From JAFDWI01 sp964544305 (lineage in GTDB: Bacteria; Actinomycetota; Acidimicrobiia; Acidimicrobiales; Iamiaceae), in contig CAZJAZ010000009.1 of assembly GCA_964544305.1 (NCBI GenBank), positions 1 through 63,079 of the forward strand: a stretch of 63,079 bases of DNA, read 5' to 3'. The notes beneath the pieces were generated by a model. It was not told the DNA's origin. It saw only the letters and a list, made by a program, of their open reading frames with translations, and searched no databases. The translations under genes and the position numbers were made by a program. Below, one piece after another: positions 1 through 8,603 of this stretch (position 1 is its first letter; every line of letters starts with the position of its first letter).

Positions 1-414
1 TTCGTGACCGGTGCCGACGGTAAACGCTATGCGGTGCCAGGAGACTTCGCGCGGGTTGAAGCCGACGGCACTATTACGTTGCTTGGACGTGGATCCGTCT
101 GCATTAACACCGGCGGCGAAAAGGTGTATCCCGAAGAAGTTGAAGGAGCGGTCAAGTCGCATCCGGCGATCTACGATGCGGTCGTGGTCGGCATTCCCGA
201 TGAGCGCTGGGGTGAACGTGTGGCTGCGGTTATTCAGCTTCGCGAAGGGATGGCGCGACCTACTGACGATGACGTCATTGCGCATTGTCGTAGCCAGCTC
301 GCGGGCTACAAACTGCCTCGCACGCTCGTTGCAGTTGATGAAGTCGTACGTTCACCGAGCGGTAAGCCGGACTATCCCTGGGCGAAACAAGTTGCGGCCA
401 GCGGGACGGCGTGA
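1..414 (+). CDS. FadD19-like steroid/fatty acyl-CoA ligase, C-terminal part (5' end outside window)
   Basis: The reading frame is open at base 1, so only the last 137 residues of an AMP-forming acyl-CoA ligase are present. It contains the C-terminal subdomain: the GDFA hinge region, the LGRGSVCINTGGEKVYPEEVE block and the catalytic lysine region near the end (SPSGKPDYPWAK). By recall the segment closely resembles the end of mycobacterial FadD19, which activates the C26 side chain of sterols to a CoA thioester. A second ligase of the same subfamily lies at 12494-14188. The stop overlaps the GTG start of the next gene by four bases, suggesting translational coupling. The substrate cannot be fixed from the fragment. 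Confidence 0.9.
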   Translation, partial: FVTGADGKRYAVPGDFARVEADGTITLLGRGSVCINTGGEKVYPEEVEGAVKSHPAIYDAVVVGIPDERWGERVAAVIQLREGMARPTDDDVIAHCRSQLAGYKLPRTLVAVDEVVRSPSGKPDYPWAKQVAASGTA

Positions 415-1334
415 CTCGCTTTCCCTCGGGTGAACAATTCGAAATCGCCGCCGCCGACTATCGATGCATCATTACTGAAGTTGGGGCGGGTCTCCGTGTA
501 CTTGAGCACCAAGGCACACCGCTTATCGATGGTTACCCCAAAGAGGAACGCTGCGACGGAGGTCGAGGCCAACTGCTGGCACCCTGGCCAAACCGAATCG
601 CGGGTGCCTGGTATGTCTTCCAAGGACATCAGTATCAACTTGCCGCTACAGAGCCCGCTACCGGGTGCGCAATCCACGGTTTAACTCGCTGGGTGCCGTG
701 GAGACTCGTCGACCACGAAGCAGATTCGGTACGTCTTGCAACAACATTGTTTCCACAACCTGGCTGGCCCGGCATCGTGGGACTTTCGGTCACCTATCGC
801 GTGAACGAAAGTGGTTTGCAGGTACGACTCAGCGCGCACAATGAATCCAATCATCCAGTTCCATTCGGGGCAGGATTTCATCCCTATGTGCTCGCCGGCG
901 ATGGATTGATCGATAACTGGACGTTGCAATTGCCAGCAGCAGCCGTTGCAATGTGTGATGACCGCGGGATCCCAACGAACACACATCATGTCGCAACGAG
1001 TCCGCTTGATTTCCGACACGGTCAAATCATTGGCAACGCACAAATCGACAATCCATTTACCGACCTCGTGCGAGATGCAACCGGGCGGGCCTACGTACAC
1101 GTGACGTCAAAGTTGCGAAACATCACACTCTGGGTGGATGAATCTTTTCGCTGGCTCCAGGTTTTTACCGGTGATCATCTCGACGATGTCGCTCGCCGAC
1201 GCCGATCAATTGCAATTGAACCTATGACCTGCCCGCCCAACGCTTTTCAATCTGGCGATGACCTCATTGTCTTGCAACGTGACGAGCGGTGGACATCCAA
1301 CTGGGGGCTTCAAGTCAACGGGGCCCGACACTAG
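411..1334 (+). CDS. Aldose 1-epimerase family protein
   Basis: A 307-residue protein of the galactose mutarotase fold. The family interconverts alpha and beta anomers of hexoses in the cytosol using a His general acid and a Glu general base. Both His motifs are visible (AIHGLTRW near residue 84, FGAGFHPY near 162), as is the C-terminal Glu motif (AIEPMTCPPNAF near 267). Start is GTG at 411, overlapping the stop of the upstream ligase. Its 3' end overlaps the convergent enoyl-CoA hydratase by four bases. A sugar enzyme co-translated with a sterol-type CoA ligase is unexpected; it may simply share the transcript, and the true sugar substrate is unknown. Confidence 0.9.
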   Translation: MTRFPSGEQFEIAAADYRCIITEVGAGLRVLEHQGTPLIDGYPKEERCDGGRGQLLAPWPNRIAGAWYVFQGHQYQLAATEPATGCAIHGLTRWVPWRLVDHEADSVRLATTLFPQPGWPGIVGLSVTYRVNESGLQVRLSAHNESNHPVPFGAGFHPYVLAGDGLIDNWTLQLPAAAVAMCDDRGIPTNTHHVATSPLDFRHGQIIGNAQIDNPFTDLVRDATGRAYVHVTSKLRNITLWVDESFRWLQVFTGDHLDDVARRRRSIAIEPMTCPPNAFQSGDDLIVLQRDERWTSNWGLQVNGARH

Positions 1335-2140
1335 GTTCCGGTAAAGTTCGGTTCGCGTTTCTGTGCAAAAGCTCGTGGGCCTTCTTTGGCGTCGTTCGTG
1401 CCAAAAATCGGAAAGCCCAGTTCTTGTTCTTTGGCTAACCCATCTGCTTCTGACAGGTCCTTTGTGGCACGCATTGATGCCAGGACCGCTTGCACCGCAA
1501 GCGGCCCATTTGCCGCTATCTGCTCAGCAAGCTCCAGAGCCTTTTCTAATGCTTGACCATCGGGCACCACGTGTCCGATAAGTCCTGCTTGTTTCGCATC
1601 ATCTGCTGAAATCATTCGACCGGTCAACAGCAGGTCTGCCGCGACCGTAAACGGAATTTGACGCTGCAACCGTACGGTCGAACCACCAAGTGGGAAGAGT
1701 CCGCGACGCACTTCAGCGATCGCAAACTGGGCAGATTCGCCAGCAACGCGAATCTCAGTCGCTTGCAAGATTTCGGTGCCTCCGGCCACGCAGTAGCCCT
1801 CAACCGCGCACACAATTGGTTTGGAAGGGCGAAAATGACGCAGCAGTGCATGCCAAGCAATCTCAAGTGGATCACTGGCATGTCCTTGAGGAGTTACCTC
1901 AGCTTCAGACTGGACAACGTCCATTTCCCCGAGGGCTTTGAGATCCATCCCGGAACAAAAGTTTCCACCGGCACCGGTCAACACACCGACGCGTAGCTCG
2001 GGATCTTCGTCAAGTTCGTGCCAAGCATCGTGGGCACCTTTGAGCATCGACGCGCTAAACGCGTTGCGAGCTTCCGGCCGGTTCAACGTAACGATGAGAA
2101 TATGCCCACGTCGTTCGACGATGAGGTCATCGCTTGTCAT
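1331..2140 (-). CDS. Enoyl-CoA hydratase/isomerase (crotonase) family protein
   Basis: A 269-residue crotonase. The oxyanion-hole segments (FCSGMDLKAL near residue 62 and GYCVAGGTEI near 115) are present. Both glutamates used by true hydratases are kept, in GGTEI and in FAIAEVRRG, so hydration of a 2-enoyl-CoA is plausible. It is the last gene of a tightly packed minus-strand operon: its ATG overlaps the stop of the small membrane protein by four bases, behind four branched-chain-amino-acid-type transporter genes. That linkage suggests it acts on the imported carboxylic acid after CoA activation. The exact acyl chain is not deducible. Confidence 0.92.
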   Translation of the reverse strand: MTSDDLIVERRGHILIVTLNRPEARNAFSASMLKGAHDAWHELDEDPELRVGVLTGAGGNFCSGMDLKALGEMDVVQSEAEVTPQGHASDPLEIAWHALLRHFRPSKPIVCAVEGYCVAGGTEILQATEIRVAGESAQFAIAEVRRGLFPLGGSTVRLQRQIPFTVAADLLLTGRMISADDAKQAGLIGHVVPDGQALEKALELAEQIAANGPLAVQAVLASMRATKDLSEADGLAKEQELGFPIFGTNDAKEGPRAFAQKREPNFTGT

Positions 2141-2505
2141 TGACGCTTCCCAAGTGCATCAACGATGCGATCTGTCTGCGCCCGGTTTTCGGCCACCAAA
2201 AGTGCCAGCCAAAAGCGGAAGAGTTTGGCCATCGAATAGCGACCGACCAGTACCGCACCAACAATGACCAGCGCGAGACCAATCGCGCCACCCGACAACA
2301 TGTACGGAAGTTGTTCAGCGGGTGATGCTGTCCCCGACGCTCCCCAATAGCCCGCAAAAACCAGGACGATTCCAAGAATGACGAGCCCAGCACCACCCCA
2401 CAACCACCATGACTCAGACTTAGGGGCAGGGGCAGGAACGTCCAACGCATTGACCGCGCTTTGAAACTCGTCGATGCGCGATGATGCTGATGTTTGATCT
2501 GTCAT
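2137..2505 (-). CDS. Small two-TM membrane protein of unknown function
   Basis: A 122-residue protein not recognised as a named family. The N-terminal third is polar and Pro/Ser-rich; two hydrophobic helices follow (about residues 35-53 and 68-87), then a short amphipathic C-terminal segment (RFWLALLVAENRAQTDRI). It overlaps LivF upstream and the crotonase downstream by four bases each, so it is translated as part of the transporter operon. The position suggests an accessory membrane subunit or scaffold, but nothing in the sequence proves this. Confidence 0.75.
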   Translation of the reverse strand: MTDQTSASSRIDEFQSAVNALDVPAPAPKSESWWLWGGAGLVILGIVLVFAGYWGASGTASPAEQLPYMLSGGAIGLALVIVGAVLVGRYSMAKLFRFWLALLVAENRAQTDRIVDALGKRQ

Positions 2506-3218
2506 GATGCAGCTCCAAGATAGGCGGACGCGAGTTCCGCTTCGATTTGGGACGGAGGGCCAACCGCAGTTACTCGGCCATGAGCCATGATCGCGGCAAT
2601 GTCGGCGACACCCAGCACGGTGCGGGCGAATTGTTCGACGACAAGAATTGAAACGCCAGAGGCCGCGACTTGCGCGACCAATTCGTAGAGTTCGGTGACG
2701 ATGAGCGGAGCAAGCCCCATTGAAAGTTCATCGAGAATCAGCAATGCCGGGTCGCACGCAAGGCCGCGAGCCAACGCCAACATTTGTTGCTCACCACCTG
2801 ACATGGTCCCTGCAAGTTGGTTTCGTCGTTCACCGAGTCGAGGAAACTGGGCATATGCGCGTTCTTCGATAACCGAAGTCGGCACACCCGAGTAACTCGC
2901 CATACGGAGATTCTCGTGCACGGTCAGGCGAGGGAAAACGCCGCGCCCTTCAGGAATCATTGCGACACCGATACGTGCGAGATCATGAGGAGCCGTGCCG
3001 TTGATGTGGCGGCCCGCAAGATGCACACATCCGTGCGTCGCTTCAACGAGGCCAGCGAGCACCGCCAGGGTTGTGGACTTACCCGCGCCATTTGGGCCAA
3101 GCAGAGCGAGCACTTTGCCCGCCGGCAACACCAGATTCACTCCGTGAAGCACTTCGATCCGACCATAGCCGGCGTGAACATCACGCAGTTCCAAGAGCGG
3201 CGCTACGTCGTTGGTCAT
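2502..3218 (-). CDS. livF: Branched-chain-type ABC transporter ATP-binding protein LivF
   Basis: A 238-residue ATPase of the LivF type. Walker A (GPNGAGKST), signature (TMSGGEQQMLALARGL), Walker B (LLILDELSMGL) and a switch His-like region are in order. The start chosen is ATG 3218, overlapping the LivG stop (ATGA); the frame is open further upstream but those codons lie inside livG and give an arginine-rich, unrelated extension. It pairs with LivG on the cytosolic face to power the fused permease. Liv-type systems in steroid or aromatic degraders often carry organic acids rather than amino acids. Confidence 0.93.
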   Translation of the reverse strand: MTNDVAPLLELRDVHAGYGRIEVLHGVNLVLPAGKVLALLGPNGAGKSTTLAVLAGLVEATHGCVHLAGRHINGTAPHDLARIGVAMIPEGRGVFPRLTVHENLRMASYSGVPTSVIEERAYAQFPRLGERRNQLAGTMSGGEQQMLALARGLACDPALLILDELSMGLAPLIVTELYELVAQVAASGVSILVVEQFARTVLGVADIAAIMAHGRVTAVGPPSQIEAELASAYLGAAS

Positions 3219-3946
3219 GCCACGGCACCTCCTGCGCCAAGATAGGCCTCCTGCACGCGTACGTCTGCTTGAATTTTCTGTGCATCTCCCGATGCCAGAA
3301 TCGAGCCAAAGTCCAAGACATGGATCGAAGAGCAAATGCGCATCACGAGGGGCACGTCGTGCTCCACAAGCAATATTCCCAGTCCGCCTTGAGCGAGTTC
3401 GGTGAGTAAGTCAGCGAGGTCTTCGGTTTCGCTATCGCTCAGGCCAGATGCAGGTTCATCAAGGAGTAGCAACTTCGGCCGAGTTGCCAGTGCCCGTGCA
3501 ATCTCAACAAGGCGAGCACGACCGGTTGGAAGGCCATCGGCTCGTTCATTTGCCACGTCACCCAACGCCAATCGCTCAAGCAGAGCATCGGCAAAGGAAC
3601 TTGGTGGCGGGCCATCACTGTTGTGCCGCAGTTCTGCGGCAACCAGCACGTTCTCGCGCACGGTCATTGAGCCAAAACTCTCAAGTCGTTGGAAAGTCCG
3701 TGCTATTCCTGCTCTCGCACGTCGGTACGGAGCAAGCTTGCTCAGGTCAACGCCATCCAGGCTCACCTGACCCGACGTCACGTTCTGCAACCCGGTGATC
3801 ACGTTGAACGTGGTGGTTTTGCCCGCACCGTTCGGACCGATCAATCCTGTGATCGCGCTTGGTTCAGCCGAAAAACTCACGTCATCCAACGCCAAGTTTC
3901 CCCCGAAGCGCACGGTGACTCCGGCAACGTCAAGAAGGGACACCAC
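3215..3946 (-). CDS. livG: Branched-chain-type ABC transporter ATP-binding protein LivG
   Basis: A 243-residue ATPase with Walker A (GLIGPNGAGKTTTFNVITG), a LivG-like long insertion before the signature, the segment LPTGRARLVEIARAL (a modified signature; LPTGR replaces the usual LSxGQ) and Walker B (LLLDEPASGL). Its start overlaps the 3' end of the permease gene by 17 bases and its stop overlaps livF by four. The altered signature Ser-Gly-Gly to Thr-Gly-Arg is worth noting because LivF keeps the canonical one, so hydrolysis may be asymmetric. Confidence 0.92.
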   Translation of the reverse strand: MVSLLDVAGVTVRFGGNLALDDVSFSAEPSAITGLIGPNGAGKTTTFNVITGLQNVTSGQVSLDGVDLSKLAPYRRARAGIARTFQRLESFGSMTVRENVLVAAELRHNSDGPPPSSFADALLERLALGDVANERADGLPTGRARLVEIARALATRPKLLLLDEPASGLSDSETEDLADLLTELAQGGLGILLVEHDVPLVMRICSSIHVLDFGSILASGDAQKIQADVRVQEAYLGAGGAVA

Positions 3947-5954
3947 AGTCCTCTCTTGTCACACCGAGCCCAAGGTCAAGAGCCCCCAGTTGGCTCTTTG
4001 TAGCGCTAGCACCGCTGAGAACAAACGCTTCTGGGGCCAAAGTTGTTGTGGGAGCCGCGTGGGATTGGTCGCTGGGGGCTTTTCGTGCGAAACGCTCCCC
4101 GACTCGGTCAACAAATTGCATAACCGCACCGTCAGGGTTGCGAGCCAATGTGACACCAACCAGCCCGGGCGCGATCAGCATGATGTTGTTAATCGACGGG
4201 TAGATCTCGCCAAGTCGTGGCATGGCTACCAAGAACACTGCGCCAACGAACGCGCCTGCAATGACCGCGATGCCACCAACCACAGCGAGAAGGAGGACTG
4301 CGAGGCCCGGTAACGCTCCATTGATCAGTGCAAAGTCGGATTGTCCAACCTGACCTTTCCAACATCCCAGCAAATAGCCGCCGACTCCGGCGATCCCAGC
4401 CGACAGTGCGAAAACCAACAACTTGGCGCTCGTGACGTTCATTCCAATGGTTGCCGACGCCGCGGGTGAATCTTTCAGTGCCTGGAGGCGTCGGCCGAAT
4501 GCGCTGCGCCTCAGAAGCAACACACCGAAACCAAGCAGTGAGAAAATACTCGCCATGAAGATCAAGTAGCCATGTTGGCCCGCCAGAAACTCCGGTCGGC
4601 CAAACACTCGCGAATCGCTTGAGAAAGCCTGATCGGACGCAAACACGACGTTTTCAACGAACAACGCAAACGCCATCGTGGCGAGCGCCAGATACAAACC
4701 TTGCAGGCGCAACGCTGGCAGGGCGACTATCGCACCAATAATCGCCGCGGCAACAAACGCCACGACGAGGCCAAGGAGCGAACCTTGCGGCCCAACAACA
4801 ACCACCGCAATGTACGCACCCAATCCAGCAAACGTAAGTTGCGCAAGCGAAAGTTGTCCCGCGTAACCGGTAAGTGGAACATAGGAGAGCATTACGATGC
4901 CAAGTGCAATCACCACACCAAGGTTTCGCAGATCGGCTCCCGTGAGCAACGATCCAACCGCACCAACGCCAACGACAAGCGCGACTCCTGCGATCGCTCC
5001 TTTGGCCACGGTTGGTCGCGGAATGCGCCCCAAACGCTGCGTTGACGCGGCAACCCGCACGCGTTCTTCTGGGATGATCAACAGCACAACAAACAGCAAA
5101 ACTGCAGGGAGCGAGCCTCGAACATCGCTGTACCAGTCGGGGATCGTTGACATGTGCGAACCAATGAGGTCCATGTACGAACCCGCCAAGCCCAATATGA
5201 CCGCGCCGAGAAAAGTGAGTGGCAAACTCTTGAGCTTTCCAACCATGGCGCAAGCAAATGCATTAATCACAAGCAACGTGAGCGTCCCTTGATCGAGATT
5301 GCCAAGGGTTGGCGCAATCAGGATGCCTGCTAAGCCCGCCAGGAACGATCCCAACATCCACGAGCTCATTGATGTTCGAGCGGGATTTGCACCGTTGAGC
5401 CCGGTCAGCGGGCGATCGTCTACGACCGCTCGCATTGCAACGCCAAGCCGCGACCCCTTCAAAATAACGCGCAACCCGATCGCCACGAGCACAGCACAGA
5501 TCAACACAATGATCTGATGCCAAGGCAGGCGAACCCCTCCAAACGACACGATGTTGTCGCCAAAGAACCGTTCGAGCTTGGGAGGCGGCAATATGTCCCC
5601 CGACCAAATCACCCGCGCCACACCTAAGAGGCCGACGAGCAAACCGATCGTTACGACAATGCGCGTAATCACGGACGAACCGGTGAGGTGACGCATCAAG
5701 AGCCGCTCAATGATCGCCCCAAGAAGCGGCGCGACAACAAAGAGCGCGAGCGCGATCGCCACCGGTGCGGGAAGGTGCTGTCGGACGCGCAACTCCCAAT
5801 AGGTGTACGCAACAATCATGCCGACCGCGCCATGGGCGAAGTTGAAGATCCCTGACGTCTGGTAGGTGACGACGAGTCCACTCGCGGCAACCGCGTAAAT
5901 ACCTGCCGATGCCAGACCAAGAATGGTGAACTGGAGGATCTCCGAAAAACTCAC
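3930..5954 (-). CDS. Fused LivH-LivM branched-chain-type ABC permease
   Basis: A 674-residue membrane protein that joins the two permeases of a Liv-type importer. Residues about 1-300 are LivH-like (GLASAGIYAVAASGL start, multiple helices). Residues about 315-610 are LivM-like, including the characteristic YAGQLSLAQLTFAGLGAY segment. The junction around residue 300 is a short basic linker (ERVRVAASTQRLGRIPRP). A hydrophilic tail of about 55 residues after the last helix is not typical of LivM. It begins three bases after the binding-protein stop. Fusion fixes the 1:1 permease stoichiometry. Confidence 0.92.
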   Translation of the reverse strand: MSFSEILQFTILGLASAGIYAVAASGLVVTYQTSGIFNFAHGAVGMIVAYTYWELRVRQHLPAPVAIALALFVVAPLLGAIIERLLMRHLTGSSVITRIVVTIGLLVGLLGVARVIWSGDILPPPKLERFFGDNIVSFGGVRLPWHQIIVLICAVLVAIGLRVILKGSRLGVAMRAVVDDRPLTGLNGANPARTSMSSWMLGSFLAGLAGILIAPTLGNLDQGTLTLLVINAFACAMVGKLKSLPLTFLGAVILGLAGSYMDLIGSHMSTIPDWYSDVRGSLPAVLLFVVLLIIPEERVRVAASTQRLGRIPRPTVAKGAIAGVALVVGVGAVGSLLTGADLRNLGVVIALGIVMLSYVPLTGYAGQLSLAQLTFAGLGAYIAVVVVGPQGSLLGLVVAFVAAAIIGAIVALPALRLQGLYLALATMAFALFVENVVFASDQAFSSDSRVFGRPEFLAGQHGYLIFMASIFSLLGFGVLLLRRSAFGRRLQALKDSPAASATIGMNVTSAKLLVFALSAGIAGVGGYLLGCWKGQVGQSDFALINGALPGLAVLLLAVVGGIAVIAGAFVGAVFLVAMPRLGEIYPSINNIMLIAPGLVGVTLARNPDGAVMQFVDRVGERFARKAPSDQSHAAPTTTLAPEAFVLSGASATKSQLGALDLGLGVTREDCGVPS

Positions 5955-5957
5955 CGG

Positions 5958-7358
5958 TTACTTCACCCGAGGTGTCGCACCCCAATTGCCGTGTACCAGC
6001 GTAACCAATTTCGGGTCACAGTCGAAACTCTTGGTGGGATCATTTGAAGTAGATTCCGGGAACTTTTGCACGAACTTGTTGTCTTTGACTTCCAAGATCA
6101 TCGTGCACGAGTTCACCTTGTTCGCACCAGGGTCCTGTGTGGGGTGCAGTCCTCCACCGGTCCATTCGTGCACGTTGTGGAGGCCCTCAAGTAGTCCCTT
6201 GCGAGTCAAGTTCGAGCCGAGGTCTTTGGCGACCGTGGCAAAAAGAAGAGCTGCTGAAAATGACTGTGCGCCCAACGACGTGACTGGTGCTTTCGCGTCC
6301 GTCTTGTGAAGTTGATCAACGTACTGGGTGATCGCAGGTGACGGGTTCTCGAAAGGCTGCGTGTTGGCTTGCACAAAGACACCGTTCGCAACGCCAGACT
6401 CGGCAAGTGTTGAGTCGTAGTACTGCTGGCCCAAGTCAATCACCTGTGGGTGATAGTCCGCATCTTGCATCGCTTGGAGCATGCCAATCGCAGCATTCAC
6501 TGTGTCAACCATCGTCACATATTCAACGCCCTTGTTCTTGAGCGTCTGGACCTGGGTTTTCCAGTCATTTTGAATGAGAGGATACGAGTTCGTGTAAATG
6601 AATTTGTAGCCAAGCTTTTCTCGGGCTTGCACCGCACGCTCGCCTTGGTTCGCAGCAGCCGCGGTCGTCGGATAGAAAATTGCTGCTTTCTTAATTGCGT
6701 CCGGGTAGTTCTCGGCAAAGTACTTGGCATCGCCGGTGGCGTACTCGGTTCCGGGGTTTGGAACCGGTGAGACATTGAATGGACTCACGCTCATCGGGTA
6801 CGTCGCGGTGTAACCCGAGACCGACACGATGCCACAGTCGATAAGCGGCTGTGCCATCGGAGCATCTTGCACAACGCCATTGCCAACGAGTGCAAATGGC
6901 TGATCATCACAAGCTTGTTTCGCCGCATCAAGCGACTTGAGAAGTTGCGCATCATACGTCTTGAGTTCAAGTTTGCGTCCGTTGATTCCGCCGAGACCAT
7001 TGCAGTAGTCAACAAATGCTTTCATCGACGCTTCAACGCCCGCTGTAGGCACTCGAATCGCTCCAGCATTCTTGTCAGAGATCACGCCGATCTTGATGGT
7101 CGTGGCGGTGACGCCTTTGTCGGTTGCACCCTTAGCATCGCCGGCGCTGCACGGTGTCGGAAGTGTGCCAAACATTCCATCGGAGTTTGTCCCACCCGCA
7201 ACTGTCGTGGATGCACCATTGCTACCGCCGAGATCACCGTCTTTCCCGGCAGTGCTTGTGCGATTGCCACAGCCAGCCACGAGGAGCCCCGCAGCAAGAA
7301 GTGCGGGGAGGGCACGGCGGGTCATGCGACCACGGGAAAGCTTGTTTGAATTAGTCAT
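5958..7358 (-). CDS. Liv-type ABC transporter substrate-binding lipoprotein
   Basis: A 466-residue periplasmic-binding protein of the branched-chain amino acid type. Start ATG 7358 gives a basic n-region, a hydrophobic stretch and a lipobox (LLVAGCG) with the lipidated Cys near residue 27. A Ser/Thr/Gly linker follows, then the binding fold beginning TTIKIGVISDKNAG. The frame is open about 157 codons further upstream, but that extension is arginine-rich and overlaps the preceding gene, so it was rejected. It is first in the operon livHM-livG-livF-membrane protein-crotonase. Ligand unknown; the surrounding sterol genes suggest a steroid- or side-chain-derived carboxylate. Confidence 0.9.
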   Translation of the reverse strand: MTNSNKLSRGRMTRRALPALLAAGLLVAGCGNRTSTAGKDGDLGGSNGASTTVAGGTNSDGMFGTLPTPCSAGDAKGATDKGVTATTIKIGVISDKNAGAIRVPTAGVEASMKAFVDYCNGLGGINGRKLELKTYDAQLLKSLDAAKQACDDQPFALVGNGVVQDAPMAQPLIDCGIVSVSGYTATYPMSVSPFNVSPVPNPGTEYATGDAKYFAENYPDAIKKAAIFYPTTAAAANQGERAVQAREKLGYKFIYTNSYPLIQNDWKTQVQTLKNKGVEYVTMVDTVNAAIGMLQAMQDADYHPQVIDLGQQYYDSTLAESGVANGVFVQANTQPFENPSPAITQYVDQLHKTDAKAPVTSLGAQSFSAALLFATVAKDLGSNLTRKGLLEGLHNVHEWTGGGLHPTQDPGANKVNSCTMILEVKDNKFVQKFPESTSNDPTKSFDCDPKLVTLVHGNWGATPRVK

Positions 7359-7488
7359 CGGAAAGGTGAAGCTCCTGAATATTCGGGTAGTACGCATGCA
7401 AAAAACTTCTTGACGAGCGCCGATTCTCGCACCGAGGTTACCGGATTCTCGACATTCGATGTGGCAAAGGGCACAGCGACCATCATTC

Positions 7489-8598
7489 CTATTCGTCGGC
7501 CAGTTCCTGACCGAGTGAAGCAAGATGGGCCGAACCACTACCAAGGCGCAATTCGTGGTCTTTGGCCCATCGGAAGTACCGATGTACGGGATAGTCAAGA
7601 TCCATGCCGATCCCGCCGTGTAAGTGTTGTGCCGCGGCGACAACCCGCTGCGCAGCTTCACCACAGAAATACTTCGCCACAGAAATTTCTGCCGATGCGT
7701 CGAGTTGCTCACCGAGTCGCCACAACGCCGTCCATGCGGTGAGTCGAACAAGTTCGGTATCAATCCATCCGTCCGCCGCACGATGCGCGACCGCCTGAAA
7801 AGTTGCGAGTTTCGAACCAAACTGTTCACGGTTCGACACGTAATTTGCCGTCAGGGTTAGAGCACCCTCGCAGGTTCCTGTCTGGGCGACACACGTGGCC
7901 GCAATCGCAACGTCTCGCCAACGTGCAAGGCCTGTCGCATTGGACGATGCAAGAACATTGTCCTCAGAAATCGGTGTTTCATCAAAGCGCACAATTGCTG
8001 CAGGCACCCCACTCATTGAGGCAAGCGATTCAACGGTTACACCCGGGGTGCTTCGCTCAACAACCGCAATGATTTCGGAGCCGTCACGGGTTGCAACCCC
8101 TACGACGAACGCGTCAGCTTGGGCACCAAATGGAACAAACCAACCCTGACCGGTGATACGACGAGGGCCATCGCCGGCTCGTTCGCAACACACTGGCGCA
8201 GTCGAATCGTCCGCGCCAGTTAATACGCCAGTGAGAATACGAGAGCCATCGACGATGCTCGGCAACCACGTGTTCTGTTGCTCTGGCGAGCCAAATTCAA
8301 TAATGGGTGTTGCAGCCAATACGAGCGACGCAAATGCAGGAAGCGGTGCCGCCGCACGTGCGACTGCTTGAACGATCACCCCAACTTCGGCAAGTCCCAG
8401 TCCACCTCCCCCACAACTTTCGGGGATCCCGATACCTAAGAGCCCCGCGTCCGCCAATGCGTTCCATGCATCGTGTGGCCAGTCCTCATCATTTGCGACT
8501 TCGATCTCGCGCAGACGTTCGGGCGAACACAAGTCGCTCAAAATGGTTGACGCAAGATCATTGACGGTTTGCTGTTCGGGTGAAAAAGTGAAGTCCAT
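7489..8598 (-). CDS. chsE5: Acyl-CoA dehydrogenase, ChsE5 (FadE27)-like subunit
   Basis: A 369-residue acyl-CoA dehydrogenase. By recall it aligns along its length with mycobacterial FadE27/ChsE5, including the C-terminal LHGGIGMDLDYPVHRYF block. In that system ChsE4 and ChsE5 form an alpha2beta2 enzyme that desaturates the C26 steroid side-chain CoA, with FAD bound at the subunit interface. The partner gene ends six bases upstream, matching the heterotetramer model. Start ATG 8598 has GAGG eleven bases before it; a GTG at 8607 overlapping the partner stop is the alternative. Product would act in cytosolic beta-oxidation of the sterol side chain. Confidence 0.9.
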   Translation of the reverse strand: MDFTFSPEQQTVNDLASTILSDLCSPERLREIEVANDEDWPHDAWNALADAGLLGIGIPESCGGGGLGLAEVGVIVQAVARAAAPLPAFASLVLAATPIIEFGSPEQQNTWLPSIVDGSRILTGVLTGADDSTAPVCCERAGDGPRRITGQGWFVPFGAQADAFVVGVATRDGSEIIAVVERSTPGVTVESLASMSGVPAAIVRFDETPISEDNVLASSNATGLARWRDVAIAATCVAQTGTCEGALTLTANYVSNREQFGSKLATFQAVAHRAADGWIDTELVRLTAWTALWRLGEQLDASAEISVAKYFCGEAAQRVVAAAQHLHGGIGMDLDYPVHRYFRWAKDHELRLGSGSAHLASLGQELADE

Positions 8599-8603
8599 GA
8601 CGA

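Noticed and set aside
7359..7488. Operator or terminator between the ChsE5-like and binding-protein genes
   Set aside because: No palindrome of either type was found in the 130 bp; whether the Liv operon belongs to the regulon is therefore open.
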